In this document: positions 1 through 6,433 of the stretch, piece by piece
Numbering within the stretch: position 1 is the stretch's first letter
Layout of the letters: each line of letters begins with the position of its first letter
Assembly: GCA_937974135.1 (NCBI GenBank)
Contig: CALJIH010000308.1
Span: 1 to 8,327 of the forward strand
Length of the DNA: 8,327 nt
Reading direction: 5' to 3'
Source: an uncultured Cocleimonas sp.
Lineage (GTDB): Bacteria; Pseudomonadota; Gammaproteobacteria; Thiotrichales; Thiotrichaceae
Made by a program: the position numbers and the translations under genes
Notes under the pieces: generated by a model
Seen by the model: only the letters and a program-made list of their open reading frames with translations
Databases searched by the model: none
What the model was told of the DNA's origin: nothing

Positions 1-860
1 TCATAGGTACCTGGCTGTTTTAACACTTCAACAGTGGTGCTTTCGCCGCTGGTAACTTTCTTGGTTTGTTCGATTAATTCTCGAATTGGTCGAGATAAAC
101 GTGACGAGATAAACAACACGATAAGCCCAGTCAGTCCTAACAATAAAATACCCAAAAGAATGACTTTTTCTTTGATGCTATACAAATGCTTAAGAATATT
201 TTGTGGTGTACGAGATAAATAAACGACACCTTCAACTTCACCCCTATTCATAATTGGAAAAGCGACGAAAACGCGAATTCCTGTGCCACGACTTAAGGAT
301 GCAATTGAGGGTGGAGGTTCATCAGAAATACGTTCGCGGAGTACCGATGAATACTCGCCAGCGAGCGCCTTTTTGACTTCATAGATATGTGCCATCGACA
401 TATTAAGCTCTGAACGACCGGCAACCACAGTCCCGTGTTTATCTAAAATACGCATCCCAGCAAGGGTCACTTTTTGCGTATTAGTGAGAATGTTCTGCAT
501 GCTTTTACCTGCAGCTTGTGCGGCTAAAAATCCTTCTGTTTGATCATAAGTGGGGCTATATCTGGCATCAGGTCGACGCGACATCAGTCGTTGTTTAGAG
601 AGATCTAATTGAGGCTCGATTGGGTTATATACGCCCTCTGCTTCGGCTTGATTTTTGCCAATTAATTCACGATATACAGAGGCAAAAACGGCAGATTGTG
701 TGATCAATTCAACTTCCGTTTTCTGCACCAGTACGTTTTCGTAAAAACGAAAAAAATACAAACTACCCAAAGGCAACAGTAATACTGAAAGCATTACCAT
801 CAATAAAATAGCGCGTAGGCTAAAGAGCTTCCTGACGCGTTGCTGGGCATCGATTGGCAT
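1..860 (-). CDS. Membrane sensor histidine kinase, N-terminal part (cut by window edge)
   Basis: The minus-strand frame is open from the ATG at 858-860 to the window edge, giving 286 codons with the C-terminus missing. It begins MPIDAQQRVRKLF. A hydrophobic helix follows at about residues 17-38, then an extracytoplasmic region of about 190 residues, a second helix at about 232-252, and a HAMP-like start (SRLSRPIRELIEQTKKV, about 253-269). The periplasmic part ends with patterns typical of PAS/CACHE-like sensors: RILDKHGTVVAGR near 137-149 and VFVAFPIMNRGEVEGVVYL near 197-215. The layout resembles CreC- or ChvG-type kinases. The dimerisation/His-box and ATPase domains would lie beyond base 1, so the kinase assignment rests on HAMP topology and on the response regulator directly upstream, 23 nt away. 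The start is forced to 860 or later by an in-frame TAG two codons upstream. I see no strong ribosome site. The ligand is unknown. Confidence 0.85.
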   Translation of the reverse strand, partial: MPIDAQQRVRKLFSLRAILLMVMLSVLLLPLGSLYFFRFYENVLVQKTEVELITQSAVFASVYRELIGKNQAEAEGVYNPIEPQLDLSKQRLMSRRPDARYSPTYDQTEGFLAAQAAGKSMQNILTNTQKVTLAGMRILDKHGTVVAGRSELNMSMAHIYEVKKALAGEYSSVLRERISDEPPPSIASLSRGTGIRVFVAFPIMNRGEVEGVVYLSRTPQNILKHLYSIKEKVILLGILLLGLTGLIVLFISSRLSRPIRELIEQTKKVTSGESTTVEVLKQPGTY

Positions 861-887
861 GCGCTAATTTTTACCCATGTGTTTCAT
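861..887 (-). other. Eight-codon mini-ORF (MKHMGKN-stop) between regulator and kinase genes
   Basis: An ATG at 885-887 overlaps the response-regulator stop in an ATGA arrangement. It reads MKHMGKN and ends at TAG (864-866). After one further codon (CGC) the kinase ATG follows at 858-860 in the same frame. The ATGA overlap is the usual form of translational coupling in two-component operons, but here the frame is broken by the TAG. It may act as a termination-reinitiation step, or mark a former longer kinase N-terminus. Confidence 0.4.
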
Positions 888-1582
888 TCGCAGCTACTCA
901 AGCGATAGCCCACACCATGTTGGGTTTCGATAATTTTATGACAGCCAACATCAGAAAATTTAGAGCGTATATGACGTATATGACTATCAATCGTACGATC
1001 GCTCACATACACATTGTACTGATACGAACCTTGCATAATCGCATCACGGCTGAATACTTTTTTTGGATGTTTGAGTAATTGTGCCAACATCGCAAATTCA
1101 GTAGCTGTCAATGAAACGGCTTGTTCATCCCACCATACTGAATGTTGTTCGTTGTCTAAACGTAACTTTCCGTGATTGAAAACAATCGACTCATTATTCG
1201 TATCGTTCACTTTGCCATGCGTTCTTTTCAGGATAACATTGACACGAGCGACTAACTCACGCGGGCTAAATGGCTTAGTAACATAGTCATCTCCGCCAAT
1301 TTCTAAACCTAGAATCCGATCAATTTCATCATCCCTTGAAGATAAAAACAGAATCGGCACATCGGAAGTTTTGCGAATCTCACGACAACATTCCAAACCA
1401 TCCATTTCTGGCATATTGATATCTAACACAATCAGATCACTAGGCGCTTTCTCAAATGTCTCTAATGCCTGTTTGCCATCATTGGCCAAAGTCACTGACA
1501 TCTCAGCTTTTTCAAGCGCAAAACTGATCACTTCGCGAATATGCGGATCATCATCAACAACGAGTATTTTCTTTTTAGTCAT
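884..1582 (-). CDS. OmpR/PhoB-family response regulator (CreB-like)
   Basis: This is a 232-aa two-domain response regulator. The receiver domain (about residues 1-120) has the acidic pocket D10-D11-D12, the phospho-acceptor D54 in LDINMPEMDG, a conserved Ser at about 81, and K103 in DDYVTKPFSPRELVARV. The C-terminal part (about 130-232) is a winged-helix DNA-binding domain. It carries LTATEFAMLAQLLKHPKKVFSRDAI in the helical region, and VYVSDRTIDSHIRHIRSKF marks the recognition helix. The protein should bind promoter DNA when phosphorylated by the kinase encoded immediately downstream. The stop codon lies 23 nt before the kinase ATG, so the two form an operon. No Shine-Dalgarno sequence is visible before the ATG at 1580-1582. 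An extended -10 lies about 30 nt upstream. Targets and stimulus are not deducible. The CreB-like label reflects overall resemblance only. Confidence 0.95.
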   Translation of the reverse strand: MTKKKILVVDDDPHIREVISFALEKAEMSVTLANDGKQALETFEKAPSDLIVLDINMPEMDGLECCREIRKTSDVPILFLSSRDDEIDRILGLEIGGDDYVTKPFSPRELVARVNVILKRTHGKVNDTNNESIVFNHGKLRLDNEQHSVWWDEQAVSLTATEFAMLAQLLKHPKKVFSRDAIMQGSYQYNVYVSDRTIDSHIRHIRSKFSDVGCHKIIETQHGVGYRLSSCE

Positions 1583-1608
1583 AGCAAATAATTATCTGAT
1601 TGAATGGA

Positions 1609-1637
1609 AATATAGCACGAGTACTAGCCACCTAGAA
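1609..1637 (-). promoter_or_regulatory. Candidate extended -10 promoter for the two-component operon
   Basis: On the minus strand, TATATT (1609-1614) is preceded by TGC, forming an extended -10 (TGnTATATT). Exactly 17 nt further upstream is TTCTAG (1632-1637), a weak -35. Transcription would start about 20 nt before the regulator ATG, in the 85-nt gap after the peptidase gene. This is a pattern match only. AT-rich DNA gives many such matches. Confidence 0.35.
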
Positions 1638-1667
1638 ATAAGCCTTTAGTTCCGTAAAATTAAACCC

Positions 1668-2228
1668 TTAACTGCGTAAAAAAGAACCAGGATTTACGTA
1701 GTACATGCGATCCCATGCAGCAACCGTCTGCGGTTTATATTGCCAAAATTGTGGGTATAAACTGCGAATTGAATAATGTAAATGTGGCGGTTTACCTTTG
1801 GCATTGCCAGTGGTTCCTACAGTGCCTATTTGCTGTCCTGCATCAACAAATCCAAAACGTTTCGCTTGTGCTTTATCTAGGTGTGCAAAATAATGAAAAC
1901 GCCATTTTGGGCCCAACATAAACACCACATTACCACCCATTTTAATGTGGCCATTGAATAAAACAAAGCCTCCTGTAGGTGCAACCACAGGAGTACCTTG
2001 TTGGGCAAAAATATCCAAGCCACGATGGACTCTAGAGCGACCCCAAGGGAAGTACCAGAAGGATTCGGGGTTCCAATCGCGGCTTGAAGCACCTTGCACG
2101 GGCATTTGGTTTTGTTCGGGGATGACAAAACCAAAACTAAATATCATCAAACTAATAATGACGATTTTATTCAGAGAAGAAAATATTTTGAGTACTATTG
2201 ATTTAGTGGTTTGTAGTAAAGTTTTCAT
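1668..2228 (-). CDS. Secreted or membrane-anchored M23 (LytM-type) peptidase
   Basis: This 186-aa protein should be a zinc metallopeptidase of the lysostaphin/LytM family, acting on peptidoglycan cross-bridges in the periplasm. The N-terminus has basic residues, then a hydrophobic run (about residues 21-36), a signal peptide or anchor with no clear AxA cleavage site. The M23 core covers about residues 60-155. Zinc and catalytic residues are all visible: H68 and D72 in HRGLD (HxxxD), H116 in HYFAHL, and H149 and H151 in PPHLHYS (HxH). The GTVGTTGNAKG loop just before HxH is typical. The intact set suggests an active enzyme rather than a degenerate EnvC/NlpD-type activator. It is short, essentially one catalytic domain, with no LysM or coiled coil. 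No Shine-Dalgarno is seen, and a hairpin covers the start. The neighbouring two-component genes may be unrelated. Confidence 0.93.
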   Translation of the reverse strand: MKTLLQTTKSIVLKIFSSLNKIVIISLMIFSFGFVIPEQNQMPVQGASSRDWNPESFWYFPWGRSRVHRGLDIFAQQGTPVVAPTGGFVLFNGHIKMGGNVVFMLGPKWRFHYFAHLDKAQAKRFGFVDAGQQIGTVGTTGNAKGKPPHLHYSIRSLYPQFWQYKPQTVAAWDRMYYVNPGSFLRS

Positions 2229-2248
2229 GCTTGCTATTTAAACAAGCA
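2228..2248 (-). promoter_or_regulatory. Inverted repeat covering the M23 peptidase start codon
   Basis: In the transcript, TGCTTG and CAAGCA form a perfect 6-bp stem around a 9-nt loop (TTTAAATAG). The last base of the stem is the A of the ATG. The region where a ribosome-binding site would be is therefore inside the stem-loop, and no purine-rich Shine-Dalgarno is visible. It could damp translation. This is inferred from pairing alone. Confidence 0.4.
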
Positions 2249-2313
2249 GAAATGCAGAGGCTAAGAAAGAAATAAGGAAATTTTGTGCAGAGGAATAAGA
2301 TGCTTATAGCGTA

Positions 2314-2337
2314 AAAAAAGACACCCCCCCACTTTTG
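2314..2337 (-). repeat. C-tract intergenic repeat, copy A (after folE)
   Basis: A 24-nt element reads, on the plus strand, AAAAAGACA, then seven C, then ACTTTTGA. It matches copy B at 3072-3095 with two substitutions. On the transcribed strand it is TCAAAAG, a G-rich centre, TGTC and a T run. AAAAG and CTTTT can pair as a short stem around the G tract. It lies about 60 nt after the folE stop, in the same orientation relative to the gene as copy B is to ribD. It may be a dispersed intergenic (REP-like) element or part of a terminator. Confidence 0.6.
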
Positions 2338-2347
2338 AAGGATATTC

Positions 2348-2368
2348 CCTTTCCGTTTTTTGAAAAGG
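2348..2368 (-). terminator. Weak hairpin downstream of folE
   Basis: In the minus-strand transcript CCTTTTC and GGAAAGG pair over 7 bp, including one G-U pair, around a 7-nt loop (AAAAAAC). The stem is better in the minus transcript than in the plus one. It begins about 30 nt after the folE stop and is followed by the C-tract repeat with its T run. There is no immediate U tract, so a terminator role is only a guess. Confidence 0.3.
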
Positions 2369-2398
2369 TAAGAATTTATGCAGAGCTAAACAGTTTCT

Positions 2399-2947
2399 CT
2401 ATTTAGAAATCAAATTCAAGAATTCTTCACGTGTTCTTTGGTCTTCACGGAAGGTACCCAGCATCATTGAAGAGATGGTTGATGAATTTTGTTTTTGTAC
2501 ACCACGCATCATCATACAGAAATGTTGTGCTTCTAAAACTACGCCAACCCCTTTAGCACCAGTTACCTTTTGCACCGCTTCAGCAATTTGCTTGGTTAAA
2601 TTTTCTTGAATTTGTAAACGCCGTGCATACATATCCGTTATGCGTGCCATCTTTGAAAGACCAATCACTTTGCCTTCAGGTAAATATGCGATGTGTGCTT
2701 TTCCCACAAATGGAAGTAAGTGGTGTTCACACAAAGAATACATCTCAATGTCTTTAACAATCACCATTTGATCATTATCAGAATCAAACACGGCATTATT
2801 AACAATATCTTCTAATTTCTCGTCATAACCCTTAGTTAAGAACTCCATAGCTTTCGCAGCGCGAGTAGGTGTTTTTAATAAGCCATCACGATTTATATCT
2901 TCACCAAGATTTGTCAGTAAGTCTGCGTATACTTTGCTGTTATCCAT
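2399..2947 (-). CDS. folE: GTP cyclohydrolase I (type IA)
   Basis: This 182-aa enzyme converts GTP to 7,8-dihydroneopterin triphosphate and formate, the first step of folate and pterin synthesis in the cytoplasm. It lacks the N-terminal extension of E. coli FolE (222 aa), like other short bacterial forms. The zinc site is complete: C73 and H76 in SLCEHHLLPF and C144 in EAQHFCMMMRG. H75 and H142 match the catalytic histidines. Substrate-binding blocks GKAHIAYLP, VIGLSKMARI and RRLQIQENLT are all present, as is the C-terminal MLGTFRED. The zinc-dependent type fits, not the zinc-independent FolE2. The ATG at 2945-2947 has AGGA six bases upstream. The gene has its own 184-bp upstream region, so it is probably a separate transcript from ribD. 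SHMT (glyA), encoded nearby, uses the folate product. Confidence 0.97.
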   Translation of the reverse strand: MDNSKVYADLLTNLGEDINRDGLLKTPTRAAKAMEFLTKGYDEKLEDIVNNAVFDSDNDQMVIVKDIEMYSLCEHHLLPFVGKAHIAYLPEGKVIGLSKMARITDMYARRLQIQENLTKQIAEAVQKVTGAKGVGVVLEAQHFCMMMRGVQKQNSSTISSMMLGTFREDQRTREEFLNLISK

Positions 2948-3071
2948 TGATATTCCTAATTATTTTTGATTCGATTTTGAACTGAGTTTATGTAACTTAG
3001 ATTCAATAGTCACGAAATGATATTTATTTTGTGGGTAATTTAAGCAGAAGTTAAATCTTAGGTATATAACT

Positions 3072-3095
3072 AAAAAGACACCCCCCTCCTTTTGA
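3072..3095 (-). repeat. C-tract intergenic repeat, copy B (after ribD)
   Basis: This element reads, on the plus strand, AAAAAGACA, then six C, then TCCTTTTGA. It matches copy A at 2314-2337 at 22 of 24 positions. On the transcribed strand it begins about 37 nt after the ribD stop. As in copy A, AAAAG and CTTTT flank the G-rich core and a T run follows. Finding two copies 760 bp apart, both after genes and in the same orientation, argues for a real repeated element. Confidence 0.6.
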
Positions 3096-3131
3096 GCAGT
3101 TTTAAATCTAAACTATATCTTAGCTTTAGGA

Positions 3132-4280
3132 CTACGCTTCCTTCTCAGAATAAGACGGTACCGCAGTTATACGCCAATCACTTCCCACAGCGCGTATCTC
3201 TTTTATCTCAATATTTATCTTGTCTTTCATCATTTGTAATGCTGGAAGATTAAATAGATTCCTAGCATCACCGCCTAAAATAGTTGGTGCCATGTAAATA
3301 ACCATCTCATCTACGCATTGAGCTGCTAATAATGCACCACTTAAGGTTGCCCCAGCCTCAACATGAACGTCGTTGATCTCTCTGGAGGCTAAGTCAGTTA
3401 ATACATGTTCTAGTGATATCTGATTTTCAGGTAGTATTTTAATTTCAACAGTTGGCTGTGATAGTTGTTCAATCTTTTTTGCATCAGAACTGCAACTATA
3501 AATTAGAATATAGCCTGGCAAGCCGAACATTTTAGCGGTTTTGTTAATTTTTAGATGGGTATCTAATACTACTCTTAATGGTTGTTTCAACTGGCTTGAT
3601 TGTTCCCTAAGTATTCCTAAGTCAGCAGGATCAACCCTTACATTTAATGACGGATTATCTTCAAGAGCTGTACCTGAACCAGTTAAAATTACATCCGCTT
3701 GGGCTCTGAGCTTTTGTACATCATGTCGGGCTTCAACTCCTGTAATCCACTGACTCTCTCCAGATGCCATTGCCGTTTTGCCATCCAAACTCATGGCCAT
3801 TTTAAGCCGCACAAAGGGTTTGCCATGTTCCATGCGTTTGAAGAACCCTTTATTGAGTGCTCTTGCCTGTTCTTCTAATAAGCCGACACTGACATCAATA
3901 TTCGCATCTAATAACTTTTTCACGCCCCTACCAGATACCTGCGGATTCGGGTCTAACATGGATATCACAACTCTGTTGATGCCAGCATTTATCAATGTAT
4001 CTGCGCATGGAGGTGTTTTACCCGTATGCGAGCAAGGTTCAAGAGTGACATAAGCAGTTGCATTTTCAATGGATTTTGTGGCGTTTTGTAATGCATGAAT
4101 TTCAGCGTGAGCCTGACCCGCAGCTTGGGTAAAACCTTCGCCTATGATTGTATCGTCTTTGACTAAAACACAACCGATATATGGATTAGGACTACTTATA
4201 TACCTACCCTTTTGCGCCAACTGGATAGCATAGGACATGTATTTATGATCGATTTTTTGTAAGGAGTCCGGAGAATTCAT
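3132..4280 (-). CDS. ribD: Bifunctional riboflavin biosynthesis deaminase/reductase RibD
   Basis: This 382-aa two-domain enzyme catalyses the second and third steps of riboflavin synthesis: deamination of the diaminopyrimidine phosphate made from GTP, then NADPH-dependent reduction of its ribosyl group. The N-terminal cytidine-deaminase-like domain (about residues 10-150) has the zinc signature H58-A-E60 and PCSHTGKTPPC, with C83 and C92 as ligands. The C-terminal reductase domain (about 155-382) has RLKMAMSLDGKTA, SQWITG, a GSGT/DNPSLNVR block, VEAGATLSGALL and APTILGGDARN. Length is normal and both domains look intact. The ATG at 4278-4280 lies 30 nt after the nrdR stop. It has no Shine-Dalgarno, but a perfect TATAAT lies six bases upstream. 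The usual next gene, ribE, is missing, and a C-tract repeat follows instead. Confidence 0.97.
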   Translation of the reverse strand: MNSPDSLQKIDHKYMSYAIQLAQKGRYISSPNPYIGCVLVKDDTIIGEGFTQAAGQAHAEIHALQNATKSIENATAYVTLEPCSHTGKTPPCADTLINAGINRVVISMLDPNPQVSGRGVKKLLDANIDVSVGLLEEQARALNKGFFKRMEHGKPFVRLKMAMSLDGKTAMASGESQWITGVEARHDVQKLRAQADVILTGSGTALEDNPSLNVRVDPADLGILREQSSQLKQPLRVVLDTHLKINKTAKMFGLPGYILIYSCSSDAKKIEQLSQPTVEIKILPENQISLEHVLTDLASREINDVHVEAGATLSGALLAAQCVDEMVIYMAPTILGGDARNLFNLPALQMMKDKINIEIKEIRAVGSDWRITAVPSYSEKEA

Positions 4281-4286
4281 GCAATG

Positions 4287-4292
4287 ATTATA
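4287..4292 (-). promoter_or_regulatory. Perfect -10 hexamer six bases before the ribD start
   Basis: The minus strand reads TATAAT, then CATTGC, then the ribD ATG. If used, transcription would begin at or next to the A of the ATG, giving a leaderless ribD mRNA, which fits the lack of a ribosome site. The -35 region is poor: CGTAAT lies at 17-nt spacing and there is no TG extension. Chance occurrence in AT-rich DNA cannot be excluded. Confidence 0.4.
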
Positions 4293-4310
4293 ATCGCTTT
4301 AACCAAGCAA

Positions 4311-4814
4311 TTACGAACCTGGCAGTTTATGCTGACGTTTTTTCAATTCAGGGCTAGGACTATTCTCAAGACCTTCAATCGCATCAATAAACTCACCAAT
4401 ATCATTGAAATCTCGATAAACTGAGGCAAAACGAATATAGGCAACATCATCCATTTTGCGCAGTTCTTCCATGACGTATTCGCCGATTTGACTGGTGGTT
4501 ATATCATTGCTTTCAGCATTCAAAACACGCTTTTGAATTTCCAAGACAGCGTGATCGATAGACTTTGCATCAACCGGTCGTTTCTGTGTTGCGCGCATTA
4601 AACCTGCACGGAGTTTATGCACATTAAAGGCTTGTTTATCACCGTTTGATTTAAGCACGGGAGGCATGTTGAAAACTGCATGTTCGTATGTGCTAAAACG
4701 TTCTTTACATGTTTCAGACGCGCATTCTCTGCGACGCCTGACTTGATCGCCCTCATTGGCTAATCTCGAATCTACGACTCGCGTATCATCATGACCGCAA
4801 TAAGGGCAATGCAA
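4311..4814 (-). CDS. nrdR: Transcriptional repressor NrdR
   Basis: NrdR represses ribonucleotide reductase genes by binding paired NrdR boxes, sensing ATP/dATP. This 167-aa protein has an N-terminal zinc ribbon (residues 1-45) with C3, C6, C31 and C36, the signature VVDSRLANEGDQVRRRREC, and an ATP-cone (about 50-140) with KSNGDKQAFNVHKLRAGL and DVAYIRFASVYRDF. The second zinc pair is C-ASET-C (CX4C), where the family usually has CX2C, an insertion of two residues. The start is TTG at 4812-4814. An ATG-free reading, an in-frame glyA stop at 4827-4829 and exact alignment with the canonical MHCPxC start all fix this choice. AAGGA, partly formed by the bases after the glyA stop, lies eight bases upstream. 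It follows glyA by 12 nt, so co-transcription is very likely. Confidence 0.96.
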   Translation of the reverse strand: MHCPYCGHDDTRVVDSRLANEGDQVRRRRECASETCKERFSTYEHAVFNMPPVLKSNGDKQAFNVHKLRAGLMRATQKRPVDAKSIDHAVLEIQKRVLNAESNDITTSQIGEYVMEELRKMDDVAYIRFASVYRDFNDIGEFIDAIEGLENSPSPELKKRQHKLPGS

Positions 4815-4826
4815 GCGTGATATCCT

Positions 4827-6089
4827 TTACTTGTAAACAGGTAAGCGACGACAGATTTCAGTGACCTTAGCCTGTACTTCTTTAATCACAGAAACATCAT
4901 TTTCGTCTTTTGCGATGGATTCTAAAACATCACAAATCCAATGTGCTAATTGAGAACTATCTTCTTCATTAAAGCCTCGCGTTGTTATAGCTGGCGCACC
5001 AATACGTAGACCACTGGTAACAAACGGAGATTGTGGGTCATTAGGTACAGAATTCTTATTCACCGTAATGTGAGCGTTTCCTAGAGCAGCATCTGCAACC
5101 TTTCCTGTTAAACCTTTATCGATAAGATCGAGTAAGAATAAATGGTTTTCAGTACCACCAGAAACAATATTGAAGTTACGCTCCATGAAAGTGTTCGCCA
5201 TGGCTTGTGCATTCTTAACCACTTGCTTTTGGTAATCGGTAAACTCTGGTTCTAACGCTTCTTTAAAGGCTACCGCTTTTGCAGCAATCGCATGCATTAA
5301 AGGGCCACCTTGAGTACCCGGGAAAACAAGTGAGTTTAGTTTTTTCTCGATATCTTCATTGGCTTTTGCAAGAATGATTCCACCACGAGGACCGCGAAGC
5401 GTTTTGTGGGTCGTTGAAGTACAAACATCTGCAATTTGCACTGGTGACGGATAAACTCCCGCTGCTACTAAACCAGCAACATGCGCCATATCAACAAATA
5501 AATAGGCACCAATTTCGTCAGCTATATCACGAAAACGCTGCCAATCGATAACCTGTGAATAAGCAGAGAAACCAGCAATTACCATTTTAGGTTTGTGTTC
5601 ACGCGCTAATGCAGCAACCTCGTCATAATCGATAATGCCTTGTTCATCAATACCGTATTGAACGGCGTTATAGACCTTGCCGGAAAAACTCACGTGTGAG
5701 CCGTGAGTTAAGTGTCCACCATGGGCTAACGACATACCTAAAACCGTATCACCTGGCTCTAAAAGTGCCATATAAACAGCTAGGTTTGCAGATGATCCTG
5801 AGTGCGGTTGAACATTTGCGTATTCAGCACCAAATAATTCTTTAGCACGATCAATCGCAAGTTGTTCAGCGACGTCAACATTTTCACAACCACCGTAATA
5901 ACGCTTACCAGGATAACCTTCAGCATATTTATTCGTCATTACCGAACCTTGTGCTTCCATAACGCGAGGACTCGCATAGTTTTCCGATGCGATCAATTCA
6001 ATGTGATCTTCTTGTCTTTGGGTTTCAGCGGCCATAGCGCTAGCGAGTTCCGAGTCATAGCTCGCGATAGTCATATCTTTAGAAAACAT
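4827..6089 (-). CDS. glyA: Serine hydroxymethyltransferase
   Basis: This PLP enzyme interconverts serine plus tetrahydrofolate with glycine plus 5,10-methylene-tetrahydrofolate, the main one-carbon source for purines, thymidylate and methionine. Its 420 aa are close to the 417 of E. coli GlyA, and key residues fall at the same numbers: S35 (IELIASEN), E57 in YAEGYPGKRYY, Y65, H126 in GGHLTHG, D200 and H203 in FVDMAHVAGL, and PLP lysine K229 in TSTTHKTLRGPRGG. The C-terminal SGLRIGAPAITTRGF carries the substrate carboxylate-binding arginine. The ATG at 6087-6089 has GGAG ten bases upstream. It is the first gene of the glyA-nrdR-ribD group. The upstream spacer (344 bp) gives room for regulation, but I see no recognisable operator or riboswitch. 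Confidence 0.98.
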   Translation of the reverse strand: MFSKDMTIASYDSELASAMAAETQRQEDHIELIASENYASPRVMEAQGSVMTNKYAEGYPGKRYYGGCENVDVAEQLAIDRAKELFGAEYANVQPHSGSSANLAVYMALLEPGDTVLGMSLAHGGHLTHGSHVSFSGKVYNAVQYGIDEQGIIDYDEVAALAREHKPKMVIAGFSAYSQVIDWQRFRDIADEIGAYLFVDMAHVAGLVAAGVYPSPVQIADVCTSTTHKTLRGPRGGIILAKANEDIEKKLNSLVFPGTQGGPLMHAIAAKAVAFKEALEPEFTDYQKQVVKNAQAMANTFMERNFNIVSGGTENHLFLLDLIDKGLTGKVADAALGNAHITVNKNSVPNDPQSPFVTSGLRIGAPAITTRGFNEEDSSQLAHWICDVLESIAKDENDVSVIKEVQAKVTEICRRLPVYK

Positions 6090-6433
6090 TAATGAATGCT
6101 CCGAGGTTCGTGTTTATCAAAAATTAGGAAAATGATTTTAACTGTATTTAAAGGGGTGATAGTAAAGTTTATCGACGTAAAAATCTAATTTTATGGAAAC
6201 TTAAATGTATTTAAAAGTAAGGAATACTTATGCTTTTTAAAACTAAATTCATATGAATAAAACCTTCCTATTTAGATTGCAAGAATACTAACAATAAAAA
6301 CGTTATACAGTACAAGAAAATAATTTAAATAGAGACAGTAAAACGCCTCTTTTTAAGCTTGTAGCGACCTTATTAAAACTAAGAAAAAAGCCGCTAAAAG
6401 CGGCTCTTTTTATAGTAAATGTTAATTTATACT
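6090..6433. other. 344-bp AT-rich spacer upstream of glyA
   Basis: I see no gene here on either strand. The left part holds the glyA ribosome site. A weak promoter-like pair for glyA, TTTAAA (6210-6215) and TAAAAT (6188-6193) on the minus strand with 16-nt spacing, would give a leader of roughly 90 nt. It is not better than chance in such AT-rich DNA. The right part holds the terminator at 6383-6412. No PurR-like operator, NrdR box or riboswitch fold was recognised by eye. Confidence 0.5.
6383..6412 (-). terminator. Rho-independent terminator after the His-repeat protein gene
   Basis: AGCCGC (6389-6394) and GCGGCT (6400-6405) form a perfect GC-rich 6-bp stem with a 5-nt loop. On the minus strand the stem is followed by a run of six T. 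It lies 28 nt after the stop at 6434. A T run is also present on the other side in the plus direction, so it could work both ways, but no plus-strand gene ends here. Confidence 0.88.

Noticed and set aside
34..222. Plus-strand open frame of 62 codons
   Set aside because: It lies opposite the sensor-kinase coding frame, which has clear membrane and HAMP features. It has no ribosome site or recognisable motif.
1371..1649. Plus-strand open frame opposite the response regulator N-terminus
   Set aside because: This is an antisense shadow of a highly conserved receiver domain, with no independent support.
1877..2134. Minus-strand 85-codon frame inside the M23 gene
   Set aside because: It overlaps the M23 core in another frame. 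The M23 frame has all catalytic residues, and this one has none.
5862..6092. Plus-strand open frame opposite the glyA 5' end
   Set aside because: This is an antisense shadow. glyA residues in this stretch match known active-site positions.
6090..6250. Glycine or folate riboswitch in the glyA leader
   Set aside because: No conserved aptamer core or paired helices could be traced; the region is plain AT-rich sequence.
6331..6355. Possible second terminator (AGAG...CTCT then T run) upstream of glyA
   Set aside because: The stem is only 4 bp with a long loop, and there is no plus-strand gene to terminate.
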